Shown: positions 8,303 to 17,789 of the stretch, piece by piece
How positions within the stretch are numbered: the first letter of the stretch is position 1
How the letters are laid out: each line of letters begins with the position of its first letter
Source: Salinimicrobium sp963739625
Lineage (GTDB): Bacteria; Bacteroidota; Bacteroidia; Flavobacteriales; Flavobacteriaceae
Direction of reading: 5' to 3'
NCBI GenBank assembly: GCA_963739625.1
Contig: CAVUAU010000014.1
Location: forward strand, 39,598 to 103,597
Length of the DNA: 64,000 nucleotides
The notes under the pieces: generated by a model
Databases searched by the model: none
Told to the model about the DNA's origin: nothing
Seen by the model: only the letters and a program-made list of their open reading frames with translations
Position numbers and translations under genes: made by a program

Positions 8303-10355
8303 ATGTTGAAGCCTGAAGAAATACAACTAAGGCACCGCGATTTAAATTGGTTAAGTTTTAACGAAAGAGTACTTCAGGAAGCACAAGATCCAAACACCCC
8401 GCTATACGAGCGCTTAAAATTCCTCGCCATTTTCTCTATGAATCTGGACGAGTATTTCCAGGTGCGCGTTTCTCAACTGCGGCAAATCAAAAGAGTAAAG
8501 AAGAGCATCAGGAAAAAACTGGCCCTCAAACCCAGTAAAACAGTTAAAGAGATCCTGCTGGAGGTGAAAAAACAACAGGACAAATTTGGTGAAGTTTACC
8601 AAAACGAAATCCTGCCCGAACTTGAGAAAAAAGGGATTTTTCTTATTCACCGGGAGCAGTTCAATGCAGAACAGGAGAAATTCGCCAAAAAATATGTGCA
8701 CAAGATCTCCCACTGCGTAAAGCCCGTGGTGGTAAAGTATGAAGACGGTGATGATCTTTTCCTGGAGAACAATTTGCTTTATCTTATGGTCACCTTCAGA
8801 AATGAGGACAATTTTGGAATTGTCAATGTTCCGGTGGAAGAATGTGGCCGGTTCATTCCTTTTTCTTCGGAAGAAGGGGGACAAAAAATCTCATTTTTGG
8901 ATGATCTTATAAAAGCTGAAATTCCGAAAATTTTTCCGGAGCATGACGTTGAAGGGATCTATGAGATCAAAATGTCACGGGATGCAGAACTTTACATTGA
9001 TGATGAAGTTGATGGCATCCTGGCCGAAAAGATCTATGACTCGCTGAAGCAAAGGACAGATGGCCAACCCACACGCCTGCTTTATGACTCCGAAATGCCT
9101 GCGGGAGACCAAAAGATCCTTCGCAAGACGCTGGGGCTTGGGAAAGATCGATATGATGCCCGGAGGAAAATACCACAATTTCAGTGATTTTTTCTCTTTT
9201 CCGGACCCTACAAATAATCCCGATCTTCACTATAAACCCCTTGAGCCCATTAAGCATAGGGTGCTTGAAAAAGCTGAAAATTACTTCGAGGCAATTTCAG
9301 AAAAAGACCAGTCCCTGCATTTTCCCTATATGTCTTTTGATTATGTTGAACGGTTTTTGGAACAGGCAGCCAAAGATGAACAGGTAAAGGAGATAAAAAT
9401 TTCGATCTACAGGATAGCCGACGAATCGGTGATTACCTCTGCCCTGCTCCGGGCACTTAAAAATGGTAAAAAAGTGACGGTTTTCATCGAAGCCAAAGCC
9501 AGGTTTGATGAAAAGAACAATATTGACTGGGGCCGTAAATTTGAAGAGGAAGGCGCAAAGGTGATCTATAGTTACCCGCGTATTAAAGTGCATTCGAAGA
9601 TCCTGCTGGTCTCGCGCGAGGAAGAGGGTAACCTTAAGAACTACGCCTATATTGGCACGGGCAACTTCAACAGCAAAACTGCAGCAATTTATTGCGACCA
9701 CGCCTTATTTACCGCTCACGAAAAACTCACCACAGAACTTTCCAGGATCTTTCTTGTATTGGAAGGTGAATTGATCATTCCACGGGGAAAACATCTTTTA
9801 ATTTCCCCTTTTTCGACCCGCAAGATCTTTACAGATATGATCAACAGGGAGATTGAAAATGCGCAGCTGGGAAAAAAAGCCGCTATCACCGCTAAAATGA
9901 ACAGCCTGGAGGACCGGGAGATCATTGAGCTTCTCTACAAAGCCAGCAATGCCGGTGTACCGGTAAGGCTGCTGGTGAGAGGTTTCACCTGCCTCGTCCC
10001 CGGCATCAAAGGCATGAGCGAAAATATCTATATGACCAGTATTGTAGATCGTTTCCTGGAGCACGGCAGGATCTACCTCTTTGAAAATGCCGGGGAACAG
10101 GAAGTCTACTTTGGCAGCGCCGATTGGATGACTCGCAACCTTGACAGGAGAATAGAAGTAATCGCACCTGTTTACGATGAGGACATCGCTGCAGAATTTA
10201 AGGATATCCTGGACATCCAACTTAAGGACAATGTAAAAGCAAGGGTCCAGGATGCTTCAGAAAAGAATGAATTTGTAAAGCGTGCTCCCGGGGAGAAAAA
10301 GATCAGGTCCCAACAGGAGATCTATAACTATTTAAAAAGGAAACATTCCGCATGA
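8303..10355 (+). CDS. ppk1: Polyphosphate kinase 1, interrupted by one apparent frameshift
   Basis: PPK1 polymerises the gamma-phosphate of ATP into inorganic polyphosphate. The N-domain starts with RDLNWLSFNERVL, and the catalytic C-domains carry the two histidine motifs KVHSK (His near 429, the phosphorylated one in E. coli) and FLEHGRIYLF (near 587). The reading frame breaks near 9149: the first part would stop at 9187. Dropping the C at 9149 (GAT-C-GAT) gives the continuous, family-typical segment GLGKDDMMPGGKYHNF. Corrected length is 683 residues, normal for the family. The overlapping frames should be read as one gene. The stop overlaps the next ATG (ATGA). Confidence 0.9.
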
Positions 10356-11204
10356 AAAACATAAAAGTTGCAGGCGTACCCGAGCATTTCAACCTGCCTT
10401 GGCATATGTGTATTGAAGACGGCACTTTTAAGAAGAATGGCCTGGACGTGAGCTGGAAAGATTTTCCCGATGGCACCGGCGCAATGTGCAAAGCCCTTAG
10501 GAATAAAGATGTTGACGTTGCAGTGATCCTTACAGAAGGTATCATCAAAGATATTCTCAATGGCAATGATGCAAAGATCGTTCAGGAATATATCGCCTCT
10601 CCCCTTATTTGGGGAATTCATGTTGCAGCGGGTTCAAATTATCAGGATATCCAGGATCTTAAAAATGCAAAGGTGGCGATAAGCCGTTATGGATCGGGTT
10701 CTCACCTTATGGCTTATGTAAATGCCAAAAACCTGGGCTGGGATCCAAAGCAACCTGGAATTTGAAGTCGTGGGAGATGTTGATGGTGCCATTGCTGCTT
10801 TAGAAGAAGGCCGGGCGGGTTACTTCATGTGGGAACATTTTACCACAAAACCCTTGGTCGACAAAGGGATCTTCCGCCGTATTGCCGACTGTCCTACGCC
10901 CTGGTCCTGCTTTGTCATTGCCGTGAGAAAGGAGTTTCTGGAAAGAGAATCGGCGGCGATTTACAGTATGCTGAAGACACTCAATTTTGTGACTAAAAAA
11001 TTCAAGCAGATCCCCGGAGTGGAAACTGCATTGGCCAATAAGTACGACCAAAAGCAGGAAGATATTGAGCAATGGCTGGATATCACAACCTGGAGCCAAA
11101 AACAACTTTCGGTTGCCGAAGTTGAAAAGGTCCAGGCACAGCTAAAGGAGCTGGAGCTCATCTCTACAACTAAAGACAACTCCTTCTTTTTATCCAATCT
11201 TTAA
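10352..11204 (+). CDS. Substrate-binding-protein-like (PBP2, Ca3427/NMT1-type), one apparent frameshift
   Basis: The fold is the type 2 periplasmic-binding-protein family: GVPEHFNLPWHMCIEDG at the start, the ligand-loop RYGSGSHLMAYVNA near residue 112, and EGRAGYFMWEHFTTKP after the break. Removing one A from the AAA at 10747-10749 joins the halves as WDP-SNLEFEVVGD, giving 283 residues. There is no signal peptide or lipobox, and no transporter genes are adjacent, so it is likely cytosolic, like the Ca3427-type members of the fold. It may sense or sequester a small molecule. It overlaps the ppk1 stop by 4 bases and is probably translationally coupled to it. Confidence 0.75.
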
Positions 11205-11213
11205 ACCAGGACC

Positions 11214-11804
11214 ATGAAAAAAATTTCGCTTATCCTACTTCTGTTAATTACATGCTCAAGATCTTTTGCACAACAGGCCGAAGAAGAGCTGTATCAACGG
11301 GACATTGCAAAGAATGAACTCAACCTCAATGTACTTAACGTGCTGGTCTTTGGCGCGCTTGACCTTGGGTATGAGCGTGTCCTGGAAAACAATACCAGCT
11401 TAGGACTTCAACTTTTCTCCAAAGTGTTCAACAAGAATGAAGGCGAAGATGTGGACCTTTCCAAGGTGTACGCGAAGGACTTCTCCCTCACTTCCAAATT
11501 CAAATATTTCTTTGATAATGAAGCGACTGCTTCAGGGTTCTATGCCCTGGCTTTCGGGATGGTATCTGATGGTACCAATGAAAAATCTATTGAAGTCACC
11601 GATCCTGAAACCGGAAAAACCTCTAACGTAGACAGGGATTTGGATTATACAGATTTTGCCCTTGGCTTTGGAGTTGGCGGAAAATTTGTTGCAAGACAGG
11701 GTTTTTTACTTGATGTCTCCTTTGGGCTTGGCAGGAATCTCTTCCACAAAGATTCCCCCGATATCGTTATCCTGCCTGCCATTAATGTGGGATACCGCTT
11801 CTAA
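11214..11804 (+). CDS. Outer-membrane beta-barrel protein
   Basis: A 196-residue protein with a signal peptide (about residues 1-19, ending SFAQQ). The rest alternates polar and hydrophobic residues in strands, with a LNVLNVLVFGALDLGYERVL opening strand pair and a final aromatic residue in VGYRF, the usual outer-membrane barrel C-terminus. It probably forms a small 8-strand barrel. It follows the substrate-binding-like gene by 9 bases and faces ung, whose stop lies 2 bases away. No specific function is evident. Confidence 0.75.
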   Translation: MKKISLILLLLITCSRSFAQQAEEELYQRDIAKNELNLNVLNVLVFGALDLGYERVLENNTSLGLQLFSKVFNKNEGEDVDLSKVYAKDFSLTSKFKYFFDNEATASGFYALAFGMVSDGTNEKSIEVTDPETGKTSNVDRDLDYTDFALGFGVGGKFVARQGFLLDVSFGLGRNLFHKDSPDIVILPAINVGYRF

Positions 11805-11805
11805 G

Positions 11806-12471
11806 TTACCATTTAATCGGCTCCTCGTCTTTAGAGATCAGGAATTCATTGGTCTTACTAAAATGCCTGTTTCCAAACCAATAGCCCCGGTTAGCGGCCA
11901 AAGGTGAAGGATGACCGGTCTTCAAAATAAGATGCTTTGAATCATCTATTTTTCGACCTTTCTTCTGGGCAGGACCGCCCCACAATAGAAAAACAAGATC
12001 TTCCCTTTCTTCAGAAAGCGTTTGGATCACGGCATCAGTAAATTTCTCCCAGCCTTTTCCTTTATGCGAACCCGCCTCTCCTTTTCTCACGGTTAAGGTC
12101 GCATTCAACATGAGAACTCCCTGTCGTGCCCAATGTTCCAGGTTTCCATGCGGGGGCACCGGTTTCCCAAGATCTTCCTGTAATTCCCTGAAGATGTTTA
12201 CCAGAGAAGGCGGAATCTTTGTTCCCGGCTGTACCGAAAAACATAACCCATGCGCCTGCCCAAATCCGTGGTATGGATCTTGCCCTATGATGACCACTCT
12301 CGTTTCTTCAAAGGGAGAAAGTTCAAAGGCCTTAAAAATGTTTTCCGGTTGCGGAAAACAGTCGTTTTGGGAATATTCTGCTTCTACAAAGCTTAGAAGT
12401 TCCTTAAAATACGGCTTTTCCAGCTCATCATTTAACTTTTTTTTCCAATCGGCGGCTATGAAGTCGTTCAT
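11806..12471 (-). CDS. ung: Uracil-DNA glycosylase
   Basis: A 221-residue family-1 uracil-DNA glycosylase, which removes uracil from DNA to start base-excision repair. The catalytic water-activating loop GQDPYH is at about residues 62-67, and the DNA-intercalation motif HPSPL near 185-189. The chosen start is ATG 12471 (MNDFIAADW); the frame is open to 12525 but that would overlap the divergent mutS2 start. The gene is divergent from mutS2, another DNA-maintenance gene, across 46 bases. Confidence 0.95.
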   Translation of the reverse strand: MNDFIAADWKKKLNDELEKPYFKELLSFVEAEYSQNDCFPQPENIFKAFELSPFEETRVVIIGQDPYHGFGQAHGLCFSVQPGTKIPPSLVNIFRELQEDLGKPVPPHGNLEHWARQGVLMLNATLTVRKGEAGSHKGKGWEKFTDAVIQTLSEEREDLVFLLWGGPAQKKGRKIDDSKHLILKTGHPSPLAANRGYWFGNRHFSKTNEFLISKDEEPIKW

Positions 12472-12517
12472 AATAATAACTAAATTGCGAACATCCCAAA
12501 AATAGGGATTTTTATAT

Positions 12518-14689
12518 ATGATCAAGATTACTGCTAAAACTCTGTCAGACCTGGAATTTCCTACTGTATGTGAACAACTAAGCAGGTTTACGGTGACGGG
12601 TCCGGGAAAAGAGAAAGCCCTCGAAATTACCCCTTTTTCAAGCTATGACAAAACTGTTTTTGCCCTGCATCAAACAAATGAATACGTTTCATCATATCAA
12701 CAGGATAGCAGGATTCCCAATCATGGTTTTGATGCCATTGACAGGGAGATAAAGTTTCTGGGCATAGAAGATACCATGTTGGAAGCAGATGGTCTTAGGA
12801 AGATCAGCGCAATTTCTGAAACAGCAAACACCCAGATAAAATTCTTTCAGAAATTTCAGGAGCTTTACCCGGCGCTGTACGAGACAACTTCTGAAGTAGA
12901 ATTTACGCCTCAAATCATTGAAAAGGTCAACCGCGTCATCGACCGCTTTGGAGAAGTAAAAGACGATGCCTCTCCTCTGCTGGAAGAGATTCGCAGGAAG
13001 ATCAATCACGTCAAGGGCCAGATCAATGCGAGCTTTGGCAGCGCCATGACCCACTATAACAACCTGGGATACCTTGATGACATCAGGGAGACGGTGGTTG
13101 AGAACATTCGGGTACTGGCGGTAAAGGCCATGCACCGCCGTAAGGTCAAAGGCGGGATCCTTGGCAATTCCAAAACCGGCAGCATTGTTTACATTCAGCC
13201 TGAAGCCACTCACAACCATACCCGTGAGCTCAATAATCTGGTATATGAGGAAAAAGAGGAAATAAAACGCATTTTAAAGGAACTTACCAACTTCATAAGG
13301 CCTTTTCGCCCACTTCTTATCCAGTACCAGGAGCTCTTGAGCGACATCGACGTAGTTGCCGCCAAAGCAAAGTACGGGATGGAAATGAACGCCGTGCTGC
13401 CAAAGGTTTCAAAAGAGCGGGAACTGGAAATCATTGATGCTTATCACCCGCTGTTACTTCTGAATAATAGAAAACAGAAGAAAAAGACCTTTCCGCAGAC
13501 CATTGCGCTAAACAAAGACAAAAGAATAATCGTCATTTCGGGTCCAAACGCCGGCGGAAAAAGTATTACCCTCAAGACGGTAGGCTTACTGCAGGTGATG
13601 CTGCAAAGTGGCCTGCTCATCCCCGTGCACGAGTACAGCCGGGTTTGTCTTTTCAACAAGATCCTTACAGATATTGGGGATAACCAGTCCATCGAGAACC
13701 ACCTGAGCACCTACAGCTACAGGTTGAAAAATATGAATTACTTCCTCAAAAAATGTGACGATAAAACGCTGTTTTTGATAGACGAGTTTGGTACCGGAAG
13801 TGATCCCGAACTGGGAGGAGCTTTGGCTGAGACATTCCTTGAGGTTTTTTATGAGAAAGAATCCTTCGGAATTCTCACCACTCATTATGCGAACCTGAAG
13901 ATGCTCGCCAATGAGTTACCGCATATCGTCAATGCGAATATGCTTTTTGATTCCAGGACTCTCGAGCCACTTTACAAGTTGCACATGGGAGAAGCCGGAA
14001 GCTCTTTTACCTTTGAGGTAGCACAAAAGAATGGAATTCCCTACAGCCTTATCAACCGTTCCAAGAAAAAAGTGGAACGGGGCAAGATCAGGTTTGATAA
14101 AAGTATTGCCGATCTTCAGAAAGAGCGGTCAAAACTTCAAAAAACAACTACTTCTCTTAAGACAAAGGAGCAAAAAACAGAAACTCAACAGAAAAAGCTG
14201 GAAGAGACCAACGCCAGAATTCAGGAGAAACTGGAAAACTTCCAGGAGCTTTATGATGCTAACCAGCGGTTGATCTATCTTGGAAACAAGATCAACGACA
14301 TCAGCGAAAAATACTTCAACAACAAGAAGAAAAAGGAGCTGATTGGAGAATTCCTGAAGATCGTAGAGATGGAGAATTCAAAGCGTAAGAAGCTTTCGGC
14401 AAAAGAGAAAAAAGCCGAAAAAGCTAAGGAGAAGCGCGTAGAACAGGAGGCCCAGAAAAAAGTAGAGGAGATAAGGAAAAAGAAGAAAGAGAAGCAGGAA
14501 ACAGAAAAAAAAGAAGAAAAAGCTAAGCCAAAACCGGTTTTAAAGGTAGGTGACCGTGTGCGCATGCAGGACGGTAAGGCGGTTGGAAGTATTGACAGCC
14601 TCGAAAAGGGAAATGCGAAAGTAAATTACGGCATTTTCACCACCTCGGTCTCTGTTGATCAACTGGAATTGGTGCAAAGAAAAAAATAG
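12518..14689 (+). CDS. mutS2: MutS2-family ATPase lacking the Smr nuclease domain
   Basis: A 723-residue MutS-type ATPase. It has the N-terminal MutS core/clamp domains (about 1-310), Walker A GPNAGGKS (near 341), a Walker B region LFLIDEFGTGSDP (near 415-428) and the ABC-type THYANLK switch. A long charged coiled coil follows (about 520-665), and a small KOW-like domain closes the protein (VKVGDRVRM-type, about 672-720). MutS2 acts on branched DNA or collided ribosomes in other bacteria. Typical MutS2 ends in an Smr endonuclease domain; here the stop follows directly after the KOW-like part and the next gene starts 14 bases on, so the domain is absent. Confidence 0.85.
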   Translation: MIKITAKTLSDLEFPTVCEQLSRFTVTGPGKEKALEITPFSSYDKTVFALHQTNEYVSSYQQDSRIPNHGFDAIDREIKFLGIEDTMLEADGLRKISAISETANTQIKFFQKFQELYPALYETTSEVEFTPQIIEKVNRVIDRFGEVKDDASPLLEEIRRKINHVKGQINASFGSAMTHYNNLGYLDDIRETVVENIRVLAVKAMHRRKVKGGILGNSKTGSIVYIQPEATHNHTRELNNLVYEEKEEIKRILKELTNFIRPFRPLLIQYQELLSDIDVVAAKAKYGMEMNAVLPKVSKERELEIIDAYHPLLLLNNRKQKKKTFPQTIALNKDKRIIVISGPNAGGKSITLKTVGLLQVMLQSGLLIPVHEYSRVCLFNKILTDIGDNQSIENHLSTYSYRLKNMNYFLKKCDDKTLFLIDEFGTGSDPELGGALAETFLEVFYEKESFGILTTHYANLKMLANELPHIVNANMLFDSRTLEPLYKLHMGEAGSSFTFEVAQKNGIPYSLINRSKKKVERGKIRFDKSIADLQKERSKLQKTTTSLKTKEQKTETQQKKLEETNARIQEKLENFQELYDANQRLIYLGNKINDISEKYFNNKKKKELIGEFLKIVEMENSKRKKLSAKEKKAEKAKEKRVEQEAQKKVEEIRKKKKEKQETEKKEEKAKPKPVLKVGDRVRMQDGKAVGSIDSLEKGNAKVNYGIFTTSVSVDQLELVQRKK

Positions 14690-14702
14690 AAAAAGAAAAA
14701 TT

Positions 14703-15116
14703 ATGGTAAATTTTCCCGAAAACAAAAAGATCATTCTTTTCGACGGGGTGTGCAATTTGTGCAACCGATCGGTACAAACGATCATCAAAAATGACAAAAA
14801 AGACCTCTTTCGGTTTGCTCCCTTACAAAGCGATGTGGGGCTGCAAATCGTCAATGAAAGAGGTATAGACACAGAGAACCTTGATTCGGTCATCCTCATT
14901 GAACCCGGGGTGGCTTACTACACCAAATCAACGGCTGCAATTGAGATCGCTAAAGATCTCAAGGGCTACGGCTGGTTGAAATACTTCAGATCTGTACCTC
15001 AGGGAATTCGCGACAGCATTTATGAACTCATCGCCAATAACAGGTACAAGTGGTTTGGGAAAAAAGAAAGCTGTATGATCCCTACTCCAAAGCTGCAGTC
15101 CCTTTTTCTGAAATAG
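14703..15116 (+). CDS. DCC-family thiol-disulfide oxidoreductase-like protein (DUF393)
   Basis: A 137-residue protein with the family signature DGVCNLCN at about residues 14-21. It also has the KDLFRFAPLQSDVG segment and a C-terminal RYKWFGKKESCMIP that carries a further Cys. The DCC family is predicted to have a thioredoxin-like fold, but its substrates are unknown. The start is ATG 14703 after an A-rich leader; the frame is open upstream only inside mutS2. It probably shares a transcript with mutS2 and converges on the DUF1704 gene. Confidence 0.85.
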   Translation: MVNFPENKKIILFDGVCNLCNRSVQTIIKNDKKDLFRFAPLQSDVGLQIVNERGIDTENLDSVILIEPGVAYYTKSTAAIEIAKDLKGYGWLKYFRSVPQGIRDSIYELIANNRYKWFGKKESCMIPTPKLQSLFLK

Positions 15117-15144
15117 ATTCAAAAAAGGCTTTTTTAAGACCTTT

Positions 15145-16293
15145 CTACTTTAAATTGCTAAGCAGGAATTCCAATTTATCATTGGTATTCCTGTTCTCCT
15201 TAAAGGAATGAGGAAAATATTTGTTCTTATGCGCCAGCCCCTTTTCCTGTAGTTTTTCAATAAGAGCCGCGTCTTCAAGAGCAACTTTTCCTGTAAGGAG
15301 TAAGCCCATATCTTTTCCTGAAGAGTAATAGTCGTAAACGGCCTTGAGACCGGCGAGATATTGATAATCCTTGGTAAAACCACCGCCGCGGTGTGCTCTC
15401 AGGGTGATTGACCAGGCGGTCTCCTTGTCGAGCTTGTACTGGCTGTAGAGCAGGTCAAAAGTATCACTAAAGGAATAACCTTTTATAAGACTATCGGCCG
15501 CCAGAACACGATAAGCCAGTTCTTTCATGCGTTTAAGGCTTAAACTGTCACTCATATATTCACTAAAGACCGCCAGTCCAGCCTGCGTGAAATAATTATG
15601 GGAAAAACCGTGAAAAAAGATCTTTAGAGGTTGTTCCAGCCCGTTGAATGTGGTGAGCATATTCAACCCAATCTCGTGATTTGACAGGATCTTAAGGTCA
15701 TTATCGCTAAACTTGCGGTTCTTCTTAACCACCAGGGTTTGAGTCGCATTTAAAGCCATGGCAGCGGCGGTAATGCTATTGCTCTGTCTTATTTTAAAGC
15801 GGAAAGGATATTTCTCCCCAAAAGCCTGGAAATACGCCTGTGCCTGGTCTGCATTATAGCGCGGCACCATTTCCTCGGCATCCTCTTCTTTGTGAAAATG
15901 CAGGATGAATTTGGCATTTTTGACATCCTTTTCCTGCGGAGTTCCAAACACCCTAAGCGAATTATAGAAAAACTTCTTTTGCTGCCCAACTGAAGCCACA
16001 CATTGCACCAGGCCCGAATATTCATAGATGGTGTCGTGGTACAATTTCCTTATATCCTCGTCTGGGATATCCTCCAGTCTTTGGCTGAAGAATTTGCGTT
16101 GCAACCTGAAGGGATCGAATTTTACCTTTCGATATTTGAAAGCAGGATCTTCGGAAAATTTTGAAGCGAAAAACCTCTTTTTTTCCTGCTCAATGTTGAG
16201 AGGGTTCAAATAATTGAGCACGTCAATCTCGCGCACAAGCCGGTCAAGATTTTGATCCAGCTCAAAAAGACTGGTGTAGGCGTTTGCAGTCAT
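15145..16293 (-). CDS. DUF1704 (QEGLA/MATCAP-like) protein with an altered zinc-binding site
   Basis: A 382-residue member of the DUF1704 family, annotated in bacteria as 'flavohemoglobin expression-modulating QEGLA motif' and related to the human tyrosine carboxypeptidases MATCAP. Family members carry H-E-x-x-x-H and a downstream Glu in EGLA as zinc ligands. Here residues 206-211 read HEIGLN (second His replaced by Asn, codon AAT) and residues 236-241 read TQAGLA (Glu replaced by Ala, codon GCT). The catalytic Glu after the first His remains. Two of three predicted ligands are therefore missing, suggesting a non-catalytic or altered member. It is a single-gene unit, and the context gives no clue to its partner. 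Confidence 0.8.
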   Translation of the reverse strand: MTANAYTSLFELDQNLDRLVREIDVLNYLNPLNIEQEKKRFFASKFSEDPAFKYRKVKFDPFRLQRKFFSQRLEDIPDEDIRKLYHDTIYEYSGLVQCVASVGQQKKFFYNSLRVFGTPQEKDVKNAKFILHFHKEEDAEEMVPRYNADQAQAYFQAFGEKYPFRFKIRQSNSITAAAMALNATQTLVVKKNRKFSDNDLKILSNHEIGLNMLTTFNGLEQPLKIFFHGFSHNYFTQAGLAVFSEYMSDSLSLKRMKELAYRVLAADSLIKGYSFSDTFDLLYSQYKLDKETAWSITLRAHRGGGFTKDYQYLAGLKAVYDYYSSGKDMGLLLTGKVALEDAALIEKLQEKGLAHKNKYFPHSFKENRNTNDKLEFLLSNLK

Positions 16294-16401
16294 TTATCAC
16301 AGGTATTGGTTCTCCAAAAATAAGCGCAAATACAAGGAATTATTCCGAGGCCTCCAAAACTTTAGCATCTTTAATTTCCCGAAAGCAGTAAACCTTGCTC
16401 T

Positions 16402-16439
16402 TTTTCAAAAAAATCCCCGAAGCGAAGCTCCGGGGATTT
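16402..16439 (-). terminator. Terminator after the dicarboxylate symporter
   Basis: Inverted repeat AAATCCCCG (16411-16419) / CGGGGATTT (16431-16439) with an inner AGC/GCT pairing, followed on the minus strand by seven T. It lies 25 bases beyond the symporter stop. Confidence 0.85.
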
Positions 16440-16463
16440 GAATTTTACAGTGGCAGAAAAATG

Positions 16464-17768
16464 CTATTTCTTAGGCATATTATCATCCCAGTCTTTCACC
16501 ACGGGTTCCCCCAGCCTGTCGACAGATTTTGCCACGATCATTGAAACCGCTGCATCTCCAGTAACATTCACCGTAGTGCGGCACATGTCCAGCGGACGGT
16601 CAACGGCAAAGATAAGTGCGAGCCCTGCTTCGGGAATTCCGGCCTGTGCAAGCACGATCACCAGCATCACCATTCCTGCTCCCGGTACCGCTGCAGAACC
16701 TATGGAGGCCAAAGTTGCGGTGGCAATAATTCCCAGTTGAGCAGAAAAGGAAAGGTCCATCCCAAAGGCCTGTGCAATAAAGACTGCGGCTACAGCCTGG
16801 TAAAGACTGGTACCGTCCATATTTATCGTCGCGCCAATGGGTAACACAAAACTGGCCACTTCTTCATGTACTCCGAGGTGTTCCTCTACTCTTTCCATAG
16901 TCACCGGCAGCGTGGCTGCACTGGAACTGGTGGAAAAGGCCAGCAATTGCGCGGGAGCCATTCCGTTTTCAAAAAACGCCGGCGTTTTCCCGGTAAACAA
17001 CCACACGATCAACAGGTAAACTCCAATCATAATAACAAGACCTGCCAAAACTGTTACGGCATACAATGCTAAAGCCTGGAAAAGATCTGCACTGGGTGAT
17101 TCCACCACCAGGGCGGCCAAAAGGGCAAAAACGCCGTAAGGTGCCATGAGCATAATAAGGTCAATAAGCTTCAGGATCACCTCATTGAATCCGTCAAAAA
17201 AGGCCTTTACAGGCCTTGCTGTTTCTTCGGGGATAAGGATCAACCCAATTCCGAAGAAAATAGCGAAAAATATCACCTGCAGCATATTTGAATTGTCACC
17301 GGCTGCGGCAAAAATGTTGCTTGGCACAAGGTCTTCGAGTGCCTGTAACGGTCCCGTTTCCTTTTGTTTCTGTGCATCTGCTATTCTAACAGATGCATCA
17401 CCTTCATAGCTGGCGATCAATTCGTTCCGGGTATCTTCAGAGATGGCACTTCCCGGCTTCACCAGGTTAACCATTCCCAAACCTATGGATACCGCGAGAA
17501 CAGTAGTCACAATGTAGATACCAATGGTGCGGGTTCCCATTTTTGACAGCTTCGAAATATCTTTAAGATCTGAGATCCCTTTGATGAGGGATGCCAGGAT
17601 CAAAGGCACTGCAATGAGTTTAAGAGAGTTTATAAAAATGTTTCCGAAGGGTTTGATCCAGTCTCCAATGAATTCTGCGCCCCAGGAAAAGTTAGTCATT
17701 AAAAGGGCAAAGACTACTCCCGCAACCATTCCTAATAAGATCTGCCAGTGCAGTGCAAGTTTTTTCAT
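16464..17768 (-). CDS. Dicarboxylate/amino acid:cation symporter (DAACS family)
   Basis: A 434-residue membrane transporter with about eight long hydrophobic segments plus two hairpins. The serine-rich hairpin-1 motif FSTSSSAATLPVTM lies near residue 277, and the conserved INMDGTSLYQAV helix near 312; both form the substrate and sodium sites of GltPh/DctA-type carriers. It should import C4-dicarboxylates or acidic amino acids with sodium or protons. It starts 21 bases after aroC and ends at a strong terminator, so it is probably the last gene of a two- or three-gene unit. Confidence 0.9.
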   Translation of the reverse strand: MKKLALHWQILLGMVAGVVFALLMTNFSWGAEFIGDWIKPFGNIFINSLKLIAVPLILASLIKGISDLKDISKLSKMGTRTIGIYIVTTVLAVSIGLGMVNLVKPGSAISEDTRNELIASYEGDASVRIADAQKQKETGPLQALEDLVPSNIFAAAGDNSNMLQVIFFAIFFGIGLILIPEETARPVKAFFDGFNEVILKLIDLIMLMAPYGVFALLAALVVESPSADLFQALALYAVTVLAGLVIMIGVYLLIVWLFTGKTPAFFENGMAPAQLLAFSTSSSAATLPVTMERVEEHLGVHEEVASFVLPIGATINMDGTSLYQAVAAVFIAQAFGMDLSFSAQLGIIATATLASIGSAAVPGAGMVMLVIVLAQAGIPEAGLALIFAVDRPLDMCRTTVNVTGDAAVSMIVAKSVDRLGEPVVKDWDDNMPKK

Positions 17769-17789
17769 AATTGAATTTTGGGTAAAAAA

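Noticed and set aside
9060..10355. A separate gene for the C-terminal half of PPK1
   Set aside because: Its apparent start lies within the first half in another frame, and a one-base correction at 9149 gives a full-length PPK1.
15118..15140. AAAAAAGGCTTTTTT as a terminator between the DCC and DUF1704 genes
   Set aside because: The stem is almost pure A/T with a tiny loop and would be unstable. I do not count it as a terminator.
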